Shown here: positions 44,863 through 54,067 of the stretch, one piece after another
How the letters are laid out: each line of letters opens with the position of its first letter
How positions within the stretch are numbered: the stretch's first letter is position 1
NCBI GenBank assembly: GCA_030651375.1
Contig: JAUSFM010000011.1
Location: 1 to 64,000, forward strand
DNA: 64,000 bases
Reading direction: 5' to 3'
Source: Candidatus Woesearchaeota archaeon
Lineage (GTDB): Archaea > Nanobdellota > Nanobdellia > Woesearchaeales > UBA12501
Notes under the pieces: generated by a model
What the model was told of the DNA's origin: nothing
The model's database searches: none
What the model saw: only the letters and a program-made list of their open reading frames with translations
Program-made: the position numbers and the translations under genes

Positions 44863-45825
44863 ATGAAGAAACAGCGATTTTTAGAGCGTATGATTATCTA
44901 CAACGCCACGATTTCCGACGATATCATTCGCGCACTCGCTAAAAAGATAAAAGAAAAAAAAGAATTCAAAAATGTTGATGAGGCCTTCTGCACGGAAAAA
45001 ATCAGGCAGTGCTTGCTTCTTGACAAAAAAACGCGCGAAACAGCCGCTTCAGCGAAAAAATTCGATTTGATTGAGCGCAGTGCCGAAATACGTGCGCTGG
45101 TTAAAAAAATCCGTGCAGGGCTTCGCTCATCGTATGGATTATTTCAGCACGGAGACACCGAATCCGCACAGACGGTGTTTGAACGCCATATCCGCGATAC
45201 AAAAACAGAAACCGGCGAATCGGTTGAACAAATCCTGCCAACGCTTCTGGGGTTGCACGCCTCAACGAGGGAACGGCTGCCGCACTACAAACAGTTTTTC
45301 AAAGATATTTTCAGGGCCGTAGGAAAAGCAGAAAGCATACTTGATATTGGCTGCGGCTTTAATCCGCTTGCGCTTCGGTGGATGGGCCATTCCCCAAAAA
45401 ACTATGCAGCGGTTGAGCTGTATGAAAAGGATATTGCATTTATTAGGAACTATTTCAAAAAAACAACACACCAGACAAAGCTTGAGGCGCACAGCATTGA
45501 TTTGGAAAAAAAAGAACAGCGGGAAGTGCTGTACCGAAAAAAATATGACCTGCTGTTCGCATTAAAGCTGTTTGACCTGCTGAAAAAGAAAACTGTTGAA
45601 GACCTCATCAAAAACACGAAATACCATTGGCTTGCCGCAAGTTTTTCCACCATGACTATCGCCGGAAAAAAAATGAACGTGCCGCGTCGGGCATGGTTCC
45701 AGAAAATGCTGCGCCGCCTGGGATATTCATTCACGACGCTGACGTATGAAAACGAGCTCGTCTACCTCGTCAAAAAAGAGAAGATCCCTATTACATCAAA
45801 AAACAAAACAAAAGAGCACGCATAA
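44863..45825 (+). CDS. FmrO/Rmt-like rRNA methyltransferase
   Basis: This 320-residue protein has a SAM-binding motif ESILDIGCGFNPLALRWMG and, before it, LHASTRERLPHYKQFF, a block typical of the FmrO/ArmA/Rmt family, enzymes that make m7G1405 in 16S rRNA and give aminoglycoside resistance. Residues 1-110 form a helical N-terminal domain as in that family. In this archaeon it probably modifies an RNA in normal metabolism. The next gene, an NSUN-type RNA methyltransferase, starts four bases after it. ATG at 44863; 44890 is an alternative. Confidence 0.8.
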   Translation: MKKQRFLERMIIYNATISDDIIRALAKKIKEKKEFKNVDEAFCTEKIRQCLLLDKKTRETAASAKKFDLIERSAEIRALVKKIRAGLRSSYGLFQHGDTESAQTVFERHIRDTKTETGESVEQILPTLLGLHASTRERLPHYKQFFKDIFRAVGKAESILDIGCGFNPLALRWMGHSPKNYAAVELYEKDIAFIRNYFKKTTHQTKLEAHSIDLEKKEQREVLYRKKYDLLFALKLFDLLKKKTVEDLIKNTKYHWLAASFSTMTIAGKKMNVPRRAWFQKMLRRLGYSFTTLTYENELVYLVKKEKIPITSKNKTKEHA

Positions 45826-45829
45826 CACC

Positions 45830-46798
45830 ATGACACACCCTGCACTTCGTATCGAGCCAAAACCGCTGTTTATTGAGCGATACAAACAGTTGACTAACTA
45901 TGACGAGTTTATGCACTGTTCCATGCAATTTATCAGAAAGGCAATTCGGGTGAATACGATCAAGGCATCGGTGAAAGAGATACAAAAACGGCTTGAAAAG
46001 GAATGGATTCTCACACCAGTGCCATGGTGCAAGGAAGGTTTCTGGATCGAGCACCGCGGAAAAATAAACGCCGAAGGTGAACTGAGGAAGCGCCGGGATA
46101 TAGGCAATCTGCCGGAGCACGTACTCGGGTATGTGTATGTGCAGGAAGCCGCTTCAATGATTCCGCCCGTGGTGCTTGACCCACAGCACGGTGACGTGGT
46201 GCTTGACATGTGCGCGGCCCCGGGCTCAAAAACAACACAGATAGCGCAGTATATGGAAAACAGCGGTGCCATTGTCGCAAATGATACTGAAACACAGCGC
46301 CTTTCATCGCTTGGCATCAATGTACAGCGGTGCGGACTGACGAATACGCTCATCACAAAAATGAACGGCCAATCATTTAGGCGAATACCGATTGAATTTG
46401 ACCGTGTGCTCGTCGATGCGCCCTGTTCAGGCACGGGCACGATACGCAAATCCTACCGTGCACTGCAAGACTGGAGCCCGGGGCTGGTCAAAAGGATGGC
46501 AGTGATTCAAAAACAGCTTGTGGGTGTCGGATTTGAAAAACTGAAACAAGGCGGCACGATGGTGTATTCGACGTGCACCTGCGAGCCAGAAGAAAATGAG
46601 GGCGTTGTTTCATGGCTGCTGAGCCAGTACCCGAACGCTCGGCTCGAGAAAATAGCATTGGACATTAAACGATCAGAGCCATTTCTTGTGTGGAACGGAG
46701 AAACGTACAATCACGACGTAAAAAAATGCCTGCGCATCTGGCCGCAGGACAATGACAGCGAAGGGTTTTTTGTGGCGAAGATACGCAAGGAAGGATGA
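45830..46798 (+). CDS. NSUN/RsmB-family RNA cytosine-5 methyltransferase
   Basis: This 322-residue enzyme has MCAAPGSKTTQIA for SAM binding, VDAPCSGTGTIRKSY with the first catalytic cysteine and VYSTCTCEPEENEGVV with the second, the two-cysteine mechanism of m5C methyltransferases. Archaeal relatives modify tRNA or rRNA. The ATG at 45830 is used; the longer frame lies in the previous gene. With the FmrO-like gene it makes an RNA-modification pair. Confidence 0.92.
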   Translation: MTHPALRIEPKPLFIERYKQLTNYDEFMHCSMQFIRKAIRVNTIKASVKEIQKRLEKEWILTPVPWCKEGFWIEHRGKINAEGELRKRRDIGNLPEHVLGYVYVQEAASMIPPVVLDPQHGDVVLDMCAAPGSKTTQIAQYMENSGAIVANDTETQRLSSLGINVQRCGLTNTLITKMNGQSFRRIPIEFDRVLVDAPCSGTGTIRKSYRALQDWSPGLVKRMAVIQKQLVGVGFEKLKQGGTMVYSTCTCEPEENEGVVSWLLSQYPNARLEKIALDIKRSEPFLVWNGETYNHDVKKCLRIWPQDNDSEGFFVAKIRKEG

Positions 46799-46866
46799 AA
46801 AAATTTATATACAAACAAGCTATTAGAATACAGCAGGATAGACAGGAGATACGTGAGGTGAACAGT

Positions 46867-47070
46867 ATGCCAAAACAACGAGGCGTTGTACAGCTTCAAG
46901 GTGAAGAAATTCTTATTTACGGCAAGGGAAAAAAATATGAGGTTGGCCAAAAGCCGCGGTTTCAGCTCAAGCCAAAAATGGATGTTATGTTTGAAGTGAG
47001 AACGGGCACGGCAGTCAACATCAATCAAGTTCCCAAGATGCCCGGCCACCGGCAACGGAAATACGAATAA
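46867..47070 (+). CDS. small basic protein, unknown
   Basis: This 67-residue protein starts MPKQRGVVQLQGEEILIYG and is rich in Lys, Gln and Val with alternating strands, probably a small beta barrel. TGAGGTGAAC precedes the ATG at 46867 and a TATA box (AATTTATATAC, about 46803-46813) gives a leader of about 30 bases. No family recognised. It precedes the M50 protease by ten bases. Confidence 0.65.
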   Translation: MPKQRGVVQLQGEEILIYGKGKKYEVGQKPRFQLKPKMDVMFEVRTGTAVNINQVPKMPGHRQRKYE

Positions 47071-47080
47071 GTGTGAACGC

Positions 47081-47701
47081 ATGGCATACCTCTCAACACA
47101 CCGCCAACGTGTACATCGGTTTTTCACTACTTCAAATCGTGAAGTGCTCGATCTTGTCAAAGCATGGGCGGCGATTTCACTTGCCTTTGGCATTCTGCTT
47201 AATCATGGATTGAGCCTCACGCCCCACTTTTTTACCGTCCTTATTACTGCAGCGTTTACCGTCGGTGTTGGGTTTCTCCTGCATGAAATGGGCCATAAAA
47301 TTGTGGCACAGAGGTATGGCCTATTTGCGGAATTCCGCTCATTTGACACGATGCTGCTCCTTGCAATCTTTTTTTCGTTTTTCGGATTTATTTTCGCCGC
47401 GCCGGGAGCGGTGATGATTCAGGGGCGCGTTTCACGAGAGCAAAACGGAAAAATTTCACTTGCCGGGCCGCTGATTAATGTGCTCTTGGCGCTTCTGTTT
47501 TTTGCGGCGCTGCAGGCAACAAACCTGTACGCACTGCGAATTGGGCTGGCGATTAACGCGATGCTTGCGCTATTTAACTTGATACCATTTGGCAATTTTG
47601 ATGGCAAAAAAATATTTGAGTGGAACCGGCAAGTGTGGGGAACACTGCTGGTTGCTGGTGCAGCATTGATGTACTTGAGTGTACGGACGGGATGGATATG
47701 A
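47081..47701 (+). CDS. M50-family (site-2 protease-like) membrane metalloprotease
   Basis: This 206-residue protein has HEMGHK (residues 68-73), the zinc-binding HExxH, in a hydrophobic helix, and NLIPFGNFDGKKI (about 168 onward), the partner motif of S2P enzymes. It has five or six membrane segments. S2P-type enzymes cleave within membranes to release regulators or clear peptides. Its stop overlaps the next gene (ATGA). Confidence 0.87.
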   Translation: MAYLSTHRQRVHRFFTTSNREVLDLVKAWAAISLAFGILLNHGLSLTPHFFTVLITAAFTVGVGFLLHEMGHKIVAQRYGLFAEFRSFDTMLLLAIFFSFFGFIFAAPGAVMIQGRVSREQNGKISLAGPLINVLLALLFFAALQATNLYALRIGLAINAMLALFNLIPFGNFDGKKIFEWNRQVWGTLLVAGAALMYLSVRTGWI

Positions 47702-48048
47702 GCACGCTCATGTTTCTTTTTTTTGCAGCCCTGATTATTGGCGGGCTGTTTGTGCTCGTTAAAACATTCCAATCGGTTACGCGCATCGCCGCATCAATGG
47801 CACTCATTGGATTTGTGCTTATGGTAGGGATGATTGTTGCGTTTACCATCGGATTGGGAGATGATACACGACTCGGAACTATCAAGACCACAGTCACCAG
47901 CGCTGTTGCTGGCAGTGTGCCTGCACCTATTGGCAAGGCAATCGGATTTTTCAAGACAACACGAAACACTATTGAGGAAACAAAAGAAACCATCAGAGCA
48001 CAGTTCCCGGGAAATGCAACGACAACCGGAACAAATAGTTCAGAGTAA
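47698..48048 (+). CDS. small membrane protein coupled to the M50 protease
   Basis: This 116-residue protein (MSTLMFLFFAALIIGGLFVL) has two or three hydrophobic helices and a Thr/Glu-rich tail. Its ATG overlaps the protease stop, so the two are probably co-translated. It might be a partner or substrate of the protease (inference). No family recognised. Confidence 0.65.
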   Translation: MSTLMFLFFAALIIGGLFVLVKTFQSVTRIAASMALIGFVLMVGMIVAFTIGLGDDTRLGTIKTTVTSAVAGSVPAPIGKAIGFFKTTRNTIEETKETIRAQFPGNATTTGTNSSE

Positions 48049-48081
48049 ATATTTATATAGCACAACACGCTAAAGAGCAGT

Positions 48082-50511
48082 ATGTTGTTTGGAAAAAAGA
48101 GGGATCGTGAACAAGAGCTTATTCTCTGGTTTGATGAAGTGCAGATAGAAGACGTGCCCTTTGTCGGCGGCAAAAATGCTTCGTTGGGTGATATGTACCA
48201 AAATCTGACAAAAAAAGGTGTGCGCATACCAAACGGATTTGCGATTACCGCACACGCGTACCGCCTGATTATCAAACACGCGGGCATTGAACATGAAATG
48301 CGCAGCATTCTTTCCGGGCTCAACACAAGAGACACGAGACAACTGGCGGAAAAAGGCCACCAACTGCGCAATCTCGTCCGCGCTGCAGAATTTCCGCCGG
48401 AACTTCTGAAGGCAATGAGTGAAGCGTACCAGAAACTCTGCAAGGAATACGGCAAAGACACTGATGTGGCGGTGCGCAGCAGCGCGACGGCAGAAGACCT
48501 TCCGACGGCAAGTTTTGCAGGACAACAGGAAACCTATCTGAACATTCGCGGTGTCAGCCATCTCATCGACGCATGTAAAAATTGCTTTGCCTCGCTGTTT
48601 ACCAACCGCGCAATTTCCTACCGCGTTGACCAAGGATTTGACCATTTCAAAGTCGCCTTGTCAATCGGCGTGCAGAAAATGGTGAGAAGTGACCTCGCGT
48701 GCAGCGGCGTGCTGTTTACCATTGACACTGAAAGCGGATTCAAGGACGCCGTGTTTATCACCGGCGCGTATGGCTTGGGAGAAAATGTGGTGCAGGGAGC
48801 CGTAAACCCCGACCAGTTTTATGTATTCAAGCCGACGCTGAAACAAGGATTCTCATCAATTATCAGCAAGACCTGCGGCGAGAAAAGTATCAAGATGCTC
48901 TATGATATGCAGGGCATTAAATCGACGACAAAAAATGTTCCAACCCCTCTGGAAGATCGAAAAAAACTCGTGCTCACCGACAAAGAAGTTCTGCTGCTTG
49001 CGGAGTGGGGATGCATTATTGAAGACCATTACTCGGCAAAAGCGGGCCACTTCAAGCCTATGGATATTGAATGGGCAAAGGATGGAAAAAGCGGCCAGCT
49101 CTTTATCGTGCAGGCACGGCCTGAAACCGTGATGAGCCAGAGAGACCCAACGATAATGGAAGAGTATGTGCTGAAAAAGAAAGGGAAAATAATTCTCAAA
49201 GGGAGTGCGGTTGGACAAAAAATCGGCCAGGGCCCTGCACGAGTCATCAAAGAAGCAAAGGACATCAATCAGTTCAAAAAAGGTGAAGTGCTTATCACTG
49301 ATATGACGGATCCGGATTGGGAACCGGTCATGAAAATTGCATCAGCAATTGTAACGAATCGTGGTGGAAGAACATGCCACGCAGCGATCGTATCACGAGA
49401 ACTCGGTATTCCCTGCATTGTCGGCACAGACAAAGGAACTGAGATTATCAAGGACAAACAGCCGGTGACCGTATCGTGCGCCGAAGGAGATGAGGGTATG
49501 GTGTATGAAGGCATCCTGCCAATTGAAATCAAAAAACACGACCTGAAGAAACTGCCGAAGACAAAAACAAAAATTATGATGAACCTTGCAAATCCGGAGA
49601 TTGCGTTTACCTCTTCGTTTATTCCGAATGATGGAATCGGCCTTGCCCGTGAGGAATTTATTATCAACTCCACCATCAAAATCCATCCGCTGGCGCTTCT
49701 GCATTTCAACACAATAAAAGATGAGCACCTGAAAAAACAGATCAATGACCTCACGCCCGGCTATCATGACAAAGCCGCATTTTTCGTCGACAAACTGGCA
49801 GAAGGCATTGCAAGGATTACCGCAGCGTTCTATCCAAAACCAGTTATTCTGCGGTTCAGCGATTTCAAATCGAATGAATATGCGAATCTGGTCGGCGGTC
49901 AGCTCTATGAACCAAAGGAAGAAAACCCCATGCTCGGCTGGCGCGGCGCATCACGATACTATACGGGAAATTATCAGCAGGCATTTGCACTTGAATGCAA
50001 AGCAGTGAAAAAAGTGCGCGAAGAAATGGGGCTGACCAATCTTGAAGTGATGATTCCCATGTGCCGAACGCTGAACGAGGCGCATGCGATTATTGCCGAG
50101 CTGAAAAAGAATGGGCTCAAACAGGGCGCTAACGGATTAAAAATTATTTGCATGTGCGAAGTGCCTTCCAATGTCTTGCTGGCTGAAAAATTCCTTGATT
50201 TATTCGACGGATTTTCGATTGGCAGCAATGACTTAACACAGTTTACACTCGCGGTTGACCGAGACTCGTCGCTCGTATCGCATATCTACGACGAGCGGGA
50301 CGAAGCAGTGCTGTGGCTGATTCACCATGTCATTGACATCGCGAACCGGAAGAAAAAATACATCGGCATCTGCGGCCAAGCGCCGTCTGACCATCCTGAT
50401 TTTGCGCAGTTTGTCGTTGAATGTGGCATCCAATCAATTTCTCTGAATCCGGACACAGTGCTCAAGACGACGATGTTAATTGCGGAGACGGAACGGAAGA
50501 TGAAGAAGTAG
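48082..50511 (+). CDS. ppsA: phosphoenolpyruvate synthase
   Basis: This 809-residue enzyme makes phosphoenolpyruvate from pyruvate and ATP, the entry to gluconeogenesis. It has the ATP-grasp N-terminal domain (VPFVGGKNASLGDMYQNL, VAVRSSATAEDLPTASFAGQ), the swivelling phosphohistidine domain (GGRTCHAAIVSREL, His433) and the C-terminal PEP barrel (LEVMIPMCRTLNEA, GSNDLTQFTL). Length is normal. A TATA box (AAATATTTATATAGC, about 48047-48061) lies about 25 bases before the ATG. Confidence 0.96.
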   Translation: MLFGKKRDREQELILWFDEVQIEDVPFVGGKNASLGDMYQNLTKKGVRIPNGFAITAHAYRLIIKHAGIEHEMRSILSGLNTRDTRQLAEKGHQLRNLVRAAEFPPELLKAMSEAYQKLCKEYGKDTDVAVRSSATAEDLPTASFAGQQETYLNIRGVSHLIDACKNCFASLFTNRAISYRVDQGFDHFKVALSIGVQKMVRSDLACSGVLFTIDTESGFKDAVFITGAYGLGENVVQGAVNPDQFYVFKPTLKQGFSSIISKTCGEKSIKMLYDMQGIKSTTKNVPTPLEDRKKLVLTDKEVLLLAEWGCIIEDHYSAKAGHFKPMDIEWAKDGKSGQLFIVQARPETVMSQRDPTIMEEYVLKKKGKIILKGSAVGQKIGQGPARVIKEAKDINQFKKGEVLITDMTDPDWEPVMKIASAIVTNRGGRTCHAAIVSRELGIPCIVGTDKGTEIIKDKQPVTVSCAEGDEGMVYEGILPIEIKKHDLKKLPKTKTKIMMNLANPEIAFTSSFIPNDGIGLAREEFIINSTIKIHPLALLHFNTIKDEHLKKQINDLTPGYHDKAAFFVDKLAEGIARITAAFYPKPVILRFSDFKSNEYANLVGGQLYEPKEENPMLGWRGASRYYTGNYQQAFALECKAVKKVREEMGLTNLEVMIPMCRTLNEAHAIIAELKKNGLKQGANGLKIICMCEVPSNVLLAEKFLDLFDGFSIGSNDLTQFTLAVDRDSSLVSHIYDERDEAVLWLIHHVIDIANRKKKYIGICGQAPSDHPDFAQFVVECGIQSISLNPDTVLKTTMLIAETERKMKK

Positions 50512-50538
50512 AGAAAATAAATAGTTTTTAGAGGGGAT

Positions 50539-51879
50539 TTATCGATTTCTTCTGGTCGTTTCGGCCGTCCGTGCCCCTGCTTGCCCAAGAAGTCTGCTGG
50601 TTTCTTTGTGGGTATATGCTTGGTCTCGTTGGGCACTTACCGTGAGACGGTTCGCGTTGACGCGGATGAATCCTGCTGCATCGGTTTGGTCGTATCCGCC
50701 GGCAACATCCATGCTTGATTTTGCCGCATCGTAGAGAGACCATGGTGATGCACGCGCAACTGGCATGGCGTTTCCTTTGTAGAGTTTCATCGTTACGGTG
50801 CCGGTGACATACTCTTGGCTGGAACGAACCATGCCGAAAAGAAGGTGCATCTCCGGACTGAACCAAAAACCGTTGTAGATTTTTCCTGCGATTTCCGGAA
50901 TAAGCGTGTCGCGAATGCGCATCACTTCGCGGTCCATAGTGATTCCTTCGAGGTCGCGGTGCGCCGCGTGCAGAATGGTGCCGCCGGGTGTTTCATAGAC
51001 GCCGCGCGATTTGATGCCGACGAACCGGTTTTCAACCATGTCCAATCTGCCGATGCCATGCGCGCCGCCGACGAGGTTAAGATATTTGAGCAGTGCAACG
51101 GGGTCGTTACGAATATCAACAACCTTTGATGGATGAACCTCTGAGATGTCAACCGCAGATGAATGAACAACACGCACAGGAATTCCTTTTTCAAACATGA
51201 TTTGAATACGCACTGCAAGGTCGGGTGCTTTTTCTGGCGACATGGATCGGGAATACACTTCTTCGGGCGCTTCGCGTGACGGATCCTCAAGAATGCCTGC
51301 TTCGTGGCTGATGTGAAAAATATTATCGTCTTCACTCCAGGGTTGGGCGGTGGTTGCTTTGACCGGGATATTATGGCGTTGCGCATACGCAATCATGTCA
51401 GGGCGTCCCTGAAACTCCGCGAGAAATGCAGGCGTTTTCCACGGTGAAATAATGCGCACGCCGGGAACCATTGAATACCATGCAAGCTCAAATCGCACTT
51501 GGTCATTTCCTTTTCCGGTGGCGCCGTGGGCAAGCACGTTTGTTCCTTCCTGTTTCGCAATCTCTGCAAGATGTTTTGCAATCATCGGCCGTGCGAGTGA
51601 TGTTCCCATGAGATAGCGACCTTCATACACTGCGTTTGCTTGCAGCGCAGGAAATACAAAATCGGTGACAAATTCACGGCGTGCGTCAACAATATGCACA
51701 TCCGCTGCGCCAATGGCGCGCGCTTTTGCTTCTGCCGCTGCAAAATTCTCATCCTGCCCGACATCAATTATGCCGGCAACAACCTGATGCCCCTGTTCAA
51801 TCAGCCATTTCAAAATAACGGATGTATCGAGCCCGCCGCTGTAGGCGAGAACGACTTTGTTTGTTGATTGTTCGCTCAT
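50539..51879 (-). CDS. argG: argininosuccinate synthase
   Basis: This 446-residue enzyme joins citrulline and aspartate. It has the N-type ATP pyrophosphatase motif AYSGGLDTSVILKWL, followed by AHGATGKGNDQVRFE and GRLDMVENRFVGIKSRGVYETPGG. It is about 45 residues longer than many archaeal forms; the extra basic tail (HKETSRLLGQAGARTAETTR) is seen in some bacterial ArgG. It is co-transcribed after the kinase-acetyltransferase gene (ATGA overlap). Confidence 0.96.
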   Translation of the reverse strand: MSEQSTNKVVLAYSGGLDTSVILKWLIEQGHQVVAGIIDVGQDENFAAAEAKARAIGAADVHIVDARREFVTDFVFPALQANAVYEGRYLMGTSLARPMIAKHLAEIAKQEGTNVLAHGATGKGNDQVRFELAWYSMVPGVRIISPWKTPAFLAEFQGRPDMIAYAQRHNIPVKATTAQPWSEDDNIFHISHEAGILEDPSREAPEEVYSRSMSPEKAPDLAVRIQIMFEKGIPVRVVHSSAVDISEVHPSKVVDIRNDPVALLKYLNLVGGAHGIGRLDMVENRFVGIKSRGVYETPGGTILHAAHRDLEGITMDREVMRIRDTLIPEIAGKIYNGFWFSPEMHLLFGMVRSSQEYVTGTVTMKLYKGNAMPVARASPWSLYDAAKSSMDVAGGYDQTDAAGFIRVNANRLTVSAQRDQAYTHKETSRLLGQAGARTAETTRRNR

Positions 51880-53303
51880 GGTGTTCCCTCCACTTTTTGC
51901 AGCGTAGCCGGAATCGAGACCACGCGCAGGATAACATCTGCTTTTTTGTCGTCGGGAATGCCGACGCCGTAGACGGTGTAGTTTCCGCTTTTTTCTTCAA
52001 ATCCACCATACGAACGAATGACACTTTCATATAATCGTGATGGTTGTGAGGACCGCCATGCGACTGCCCCTCGCTGGAGAACAACCGCTTCCATGATACT
52101 CGCCGCGACACCAAGGCCTTCGTAATCCGGCCGAGTAAAGAGTTTGCAAAGATATTCACAGCCAGTAAATGCAGGAAGAGGATAGGTCACGGCGCCGCCA
52201 CGTTTTCCTGCATCAAGATAAATCGTCGGGTCTTTGTCCGCCAGCATGGCAAAATAGTCAGCACGCAGGGCTTTTCGCTGCTGGTGCATGAAAGCGGCAT
52301 TAATCATGGTACGCAGCTGCTCCATGTCAACTGCAGATGCAAGCAATGGATACGCAACAACCGGTGAGGGAATCATTATTTTTGTGCCGCTGCCCTCACC
52401 AAGCAGTTCTTCAAGCAGGCCGGTGGATTCGAGCTGGCTGGTTGTGTCGCTTCCCTGACCGCCATTTTGATATTTCAGCGTCGTGATTTGTACGCTGTGG
52501 TCAGGGCCCAACGATTTAAGCAATCCAAAAGCTTCTTCAATATTGGTCACCATGCCGCCGCTAATTCTGCCGTCAGCAACCATCTGCTCAAAAATGCGGT
52601 GCGAAAAAAAGGTGCGAACCACCTGTTCGCCATCCTGCACCGGCTTATCGCCGAGGATAATCAGTTTTTTTGCGCCGAGCACCTTGACGAGCTCAGCCGC
52701 AAGTGTCGTTGCGTTGATATTGTACAATTTTCTGTCATCGGGACATAACCCGAGGTGTGAAATGACTGGAATTTTTTGTTCGTAGATTGCAGTGATGATT
52801 GGCTTGGTGTCGATACTAACAACATCGCCGACATAGCCCAAATCAACATCAGCTCCGAGTGTACGGTCATATTCTAATGCGTGCCGTTTCACCCGAACGG
52901 CATCGAGCGGGATAGCCAACGCATCAATGCCTGCACCACGAAGCGCATCAGCAACGCGCACTTGATTTGCCCATACAATGGGAAGCATTTGGGCAATGAG
53001 CTCATCCGATGTCACACGGAGGCCATTGACTTTTCGTGACCCTACATATGCTGGAAGCGCGTCATAATCAACGCCTCCTCCCAGAAGCACAGGAAGATAA
53101 AATCCAGTTTGTGAAGCAAGGCTCGCAAGTTCGGCAGCAAGCTGGTTAAGATGTGAATTCGCAAGAAGTTTTCCGCTTGCCTTGACAACGCCTATTTCAT
53201 GGGGAGGCAATGTCTCAAGCATGCGTTTCCAGTAGGTGGTTGACTGGATGCCGATACGGCTGATAATTCTATCGATAGTTTCTGGTGCCGTAGTTTGTGC
53301 CAT
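51876..53303 (-). CDS. bifunctional N-acetylglutamate kinase/synthase-like protein
   Basis: This 475-residue protein has an amino-acid-kinase domain (about residues 1-300: VVKASGKLLANSHLNQLAAE, LPVLLGGGVDYDALPAYVG, KKLIILGDKPVQDGEQ) and a C-terminal GNAT-like domain (ALRADYFAMLADKDPTIYLD, FTRPDYEGLGVAASIMEAV). This kinase-plus-acetyltransferase layout is that of NAGS-NAGK fusions in arginine synthesis. It overlaps argG, which supports that pathway. Which activities remain cannot be said; other arginine genes are not in the window. Confidence 0.85.
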   Translation of the reverse strand: MAQTTAPETIDRIISRIGIQSTTYWKRMLETLPPHEIGVVKASGKLLANSHLNQLAAELASLASQTGFYLPVLLGGGVDYDALPAYVGSRKVNGLRVTSDELIAQMLPIVWANQVRVADALRGAGIDALAIPLDAVRVKRHALEYDRTLGADVDLGYVGDVVSIDTKPIITAIYEQKIPVISHLGLCPDDRKLYNINATTLAAELVKVLGAKKLIILGDKPVQDGEQVVRTFFSHRIFEQMVADGRISGGMVTNIEEAFGLLKSLGPDHSVQITTLKYQNGGQGSDTTSQLESTGLLEELLGEGSGTKIMIPSPVVAYPLLASAVDMEQLRTMINAAFMHQQRKALRADYFAMLADKDPTIYLDAGKRGGAVTYPLPAFTGCEYLCKLFTRPDYEGLGVAASIMEAVVLQRGAVAWRSSQPSRLYESVIRSYGGFEEKSGNYTVYGVGIPDDKKADVILRVVSIPATLQKVEGTP

Positions 53304-53431
53304 GGTGAAAAACAATCGGATGCGCACCTTGTTTTAAAAAGGTACCGATTGATTTCAAACAAAATAAACAGATTTGTTTGAAATAGAACAAAAACGAAAA
53401 ATATATATAATTGAGTATGTTTTGAGGAGCC

Positions 53432-54064
53432 ATGGCAAGTGTTACCAAGCTTACGGAAGACTATTTGCGCGAGCACGCCAGCATCCGCGACTGCCTGAAA
53501 AAAGGTGTTGTCAACTTTTCGCGCCTTGCCCGCAGCATTATCAAAGACAGAGGGCTCAAGCGTGTGCGTATGGAAGCGGTGCTCATCGCCTGCCGGCGCG
53601 CTGCGGAAAAAATACGCAAAGAAAAAAGCGCTGAAGAAGCTATCAAAACGCTGCTCAAGCACAGCCAGCTTGAGATAAAGAATAAAATAGTGGTTGTTAT
53701 CGTTGACAAGCAGATTTATGTTGAGAACCTGATTGACATCGAGAAAAAGATTCGGAAAAAGGCAGACACGTTTTACGCACTCGAGGCAACATCATCGTTC
53801 ACTATCATTACCACAGAAAAATATCTTGACGAGCTGAAGAAACTGTTCGAGCATGACTTGATACGGGTTTCAAAAGACCTTGCAATGATTGTTCTCAAAA
53901 GTTCGGAACGCATGGAAAGCACCCCTGGAGTCATGGCGCACCTGTATGCGCTCTTCAGCGACCACGGCGTGAACATCTGCGAGACCATGAGCTGCTGGAC
54001 GGACACGATTTTTGTGGTTGCAGAAGCAGATGTTGGTAAATGTATGGAGTTCTTACAGTTTTAG
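53432..54064 (+). CDS. ACT-domain regulatory protein
   Basis: This 210-residue protein has an N-terminal helical part (TEDYLREHASIRDCLKKGVV) and two ACT-like beta-alpha modules, the second ending STPGVMAHLYALFSDHGVNI then ETMSCWTDTIFVVAE. ACT domains bind amino acids. It resembles archaeal aspartokinase-like regulatory proteins without the kinase. Next to argG and the NAGS-NAGK-like gene, though on the other strand, it may sense an amino acid (inference). Confidence 0.75.
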   Translation: MASVTKLTEDYLREHASIRDCLKKGVVNFSRLARSIIKDRGLKRVRMEAVLIACRRAAEKIRKEKSAEEAIKTLLKHSQLEIKNKIVVVIVDKQIYVENLIDIEKKIRKKADTFYALEATSSFTIITTEKYLDELKKLFEHDLIRVSKDLAMIVLKSSERMESTPGVMAHLYALFSDHGVNICETMSCWTDTIFVVAEADVGKCMEFLQF

Positions 54065-54067
54065 AAT

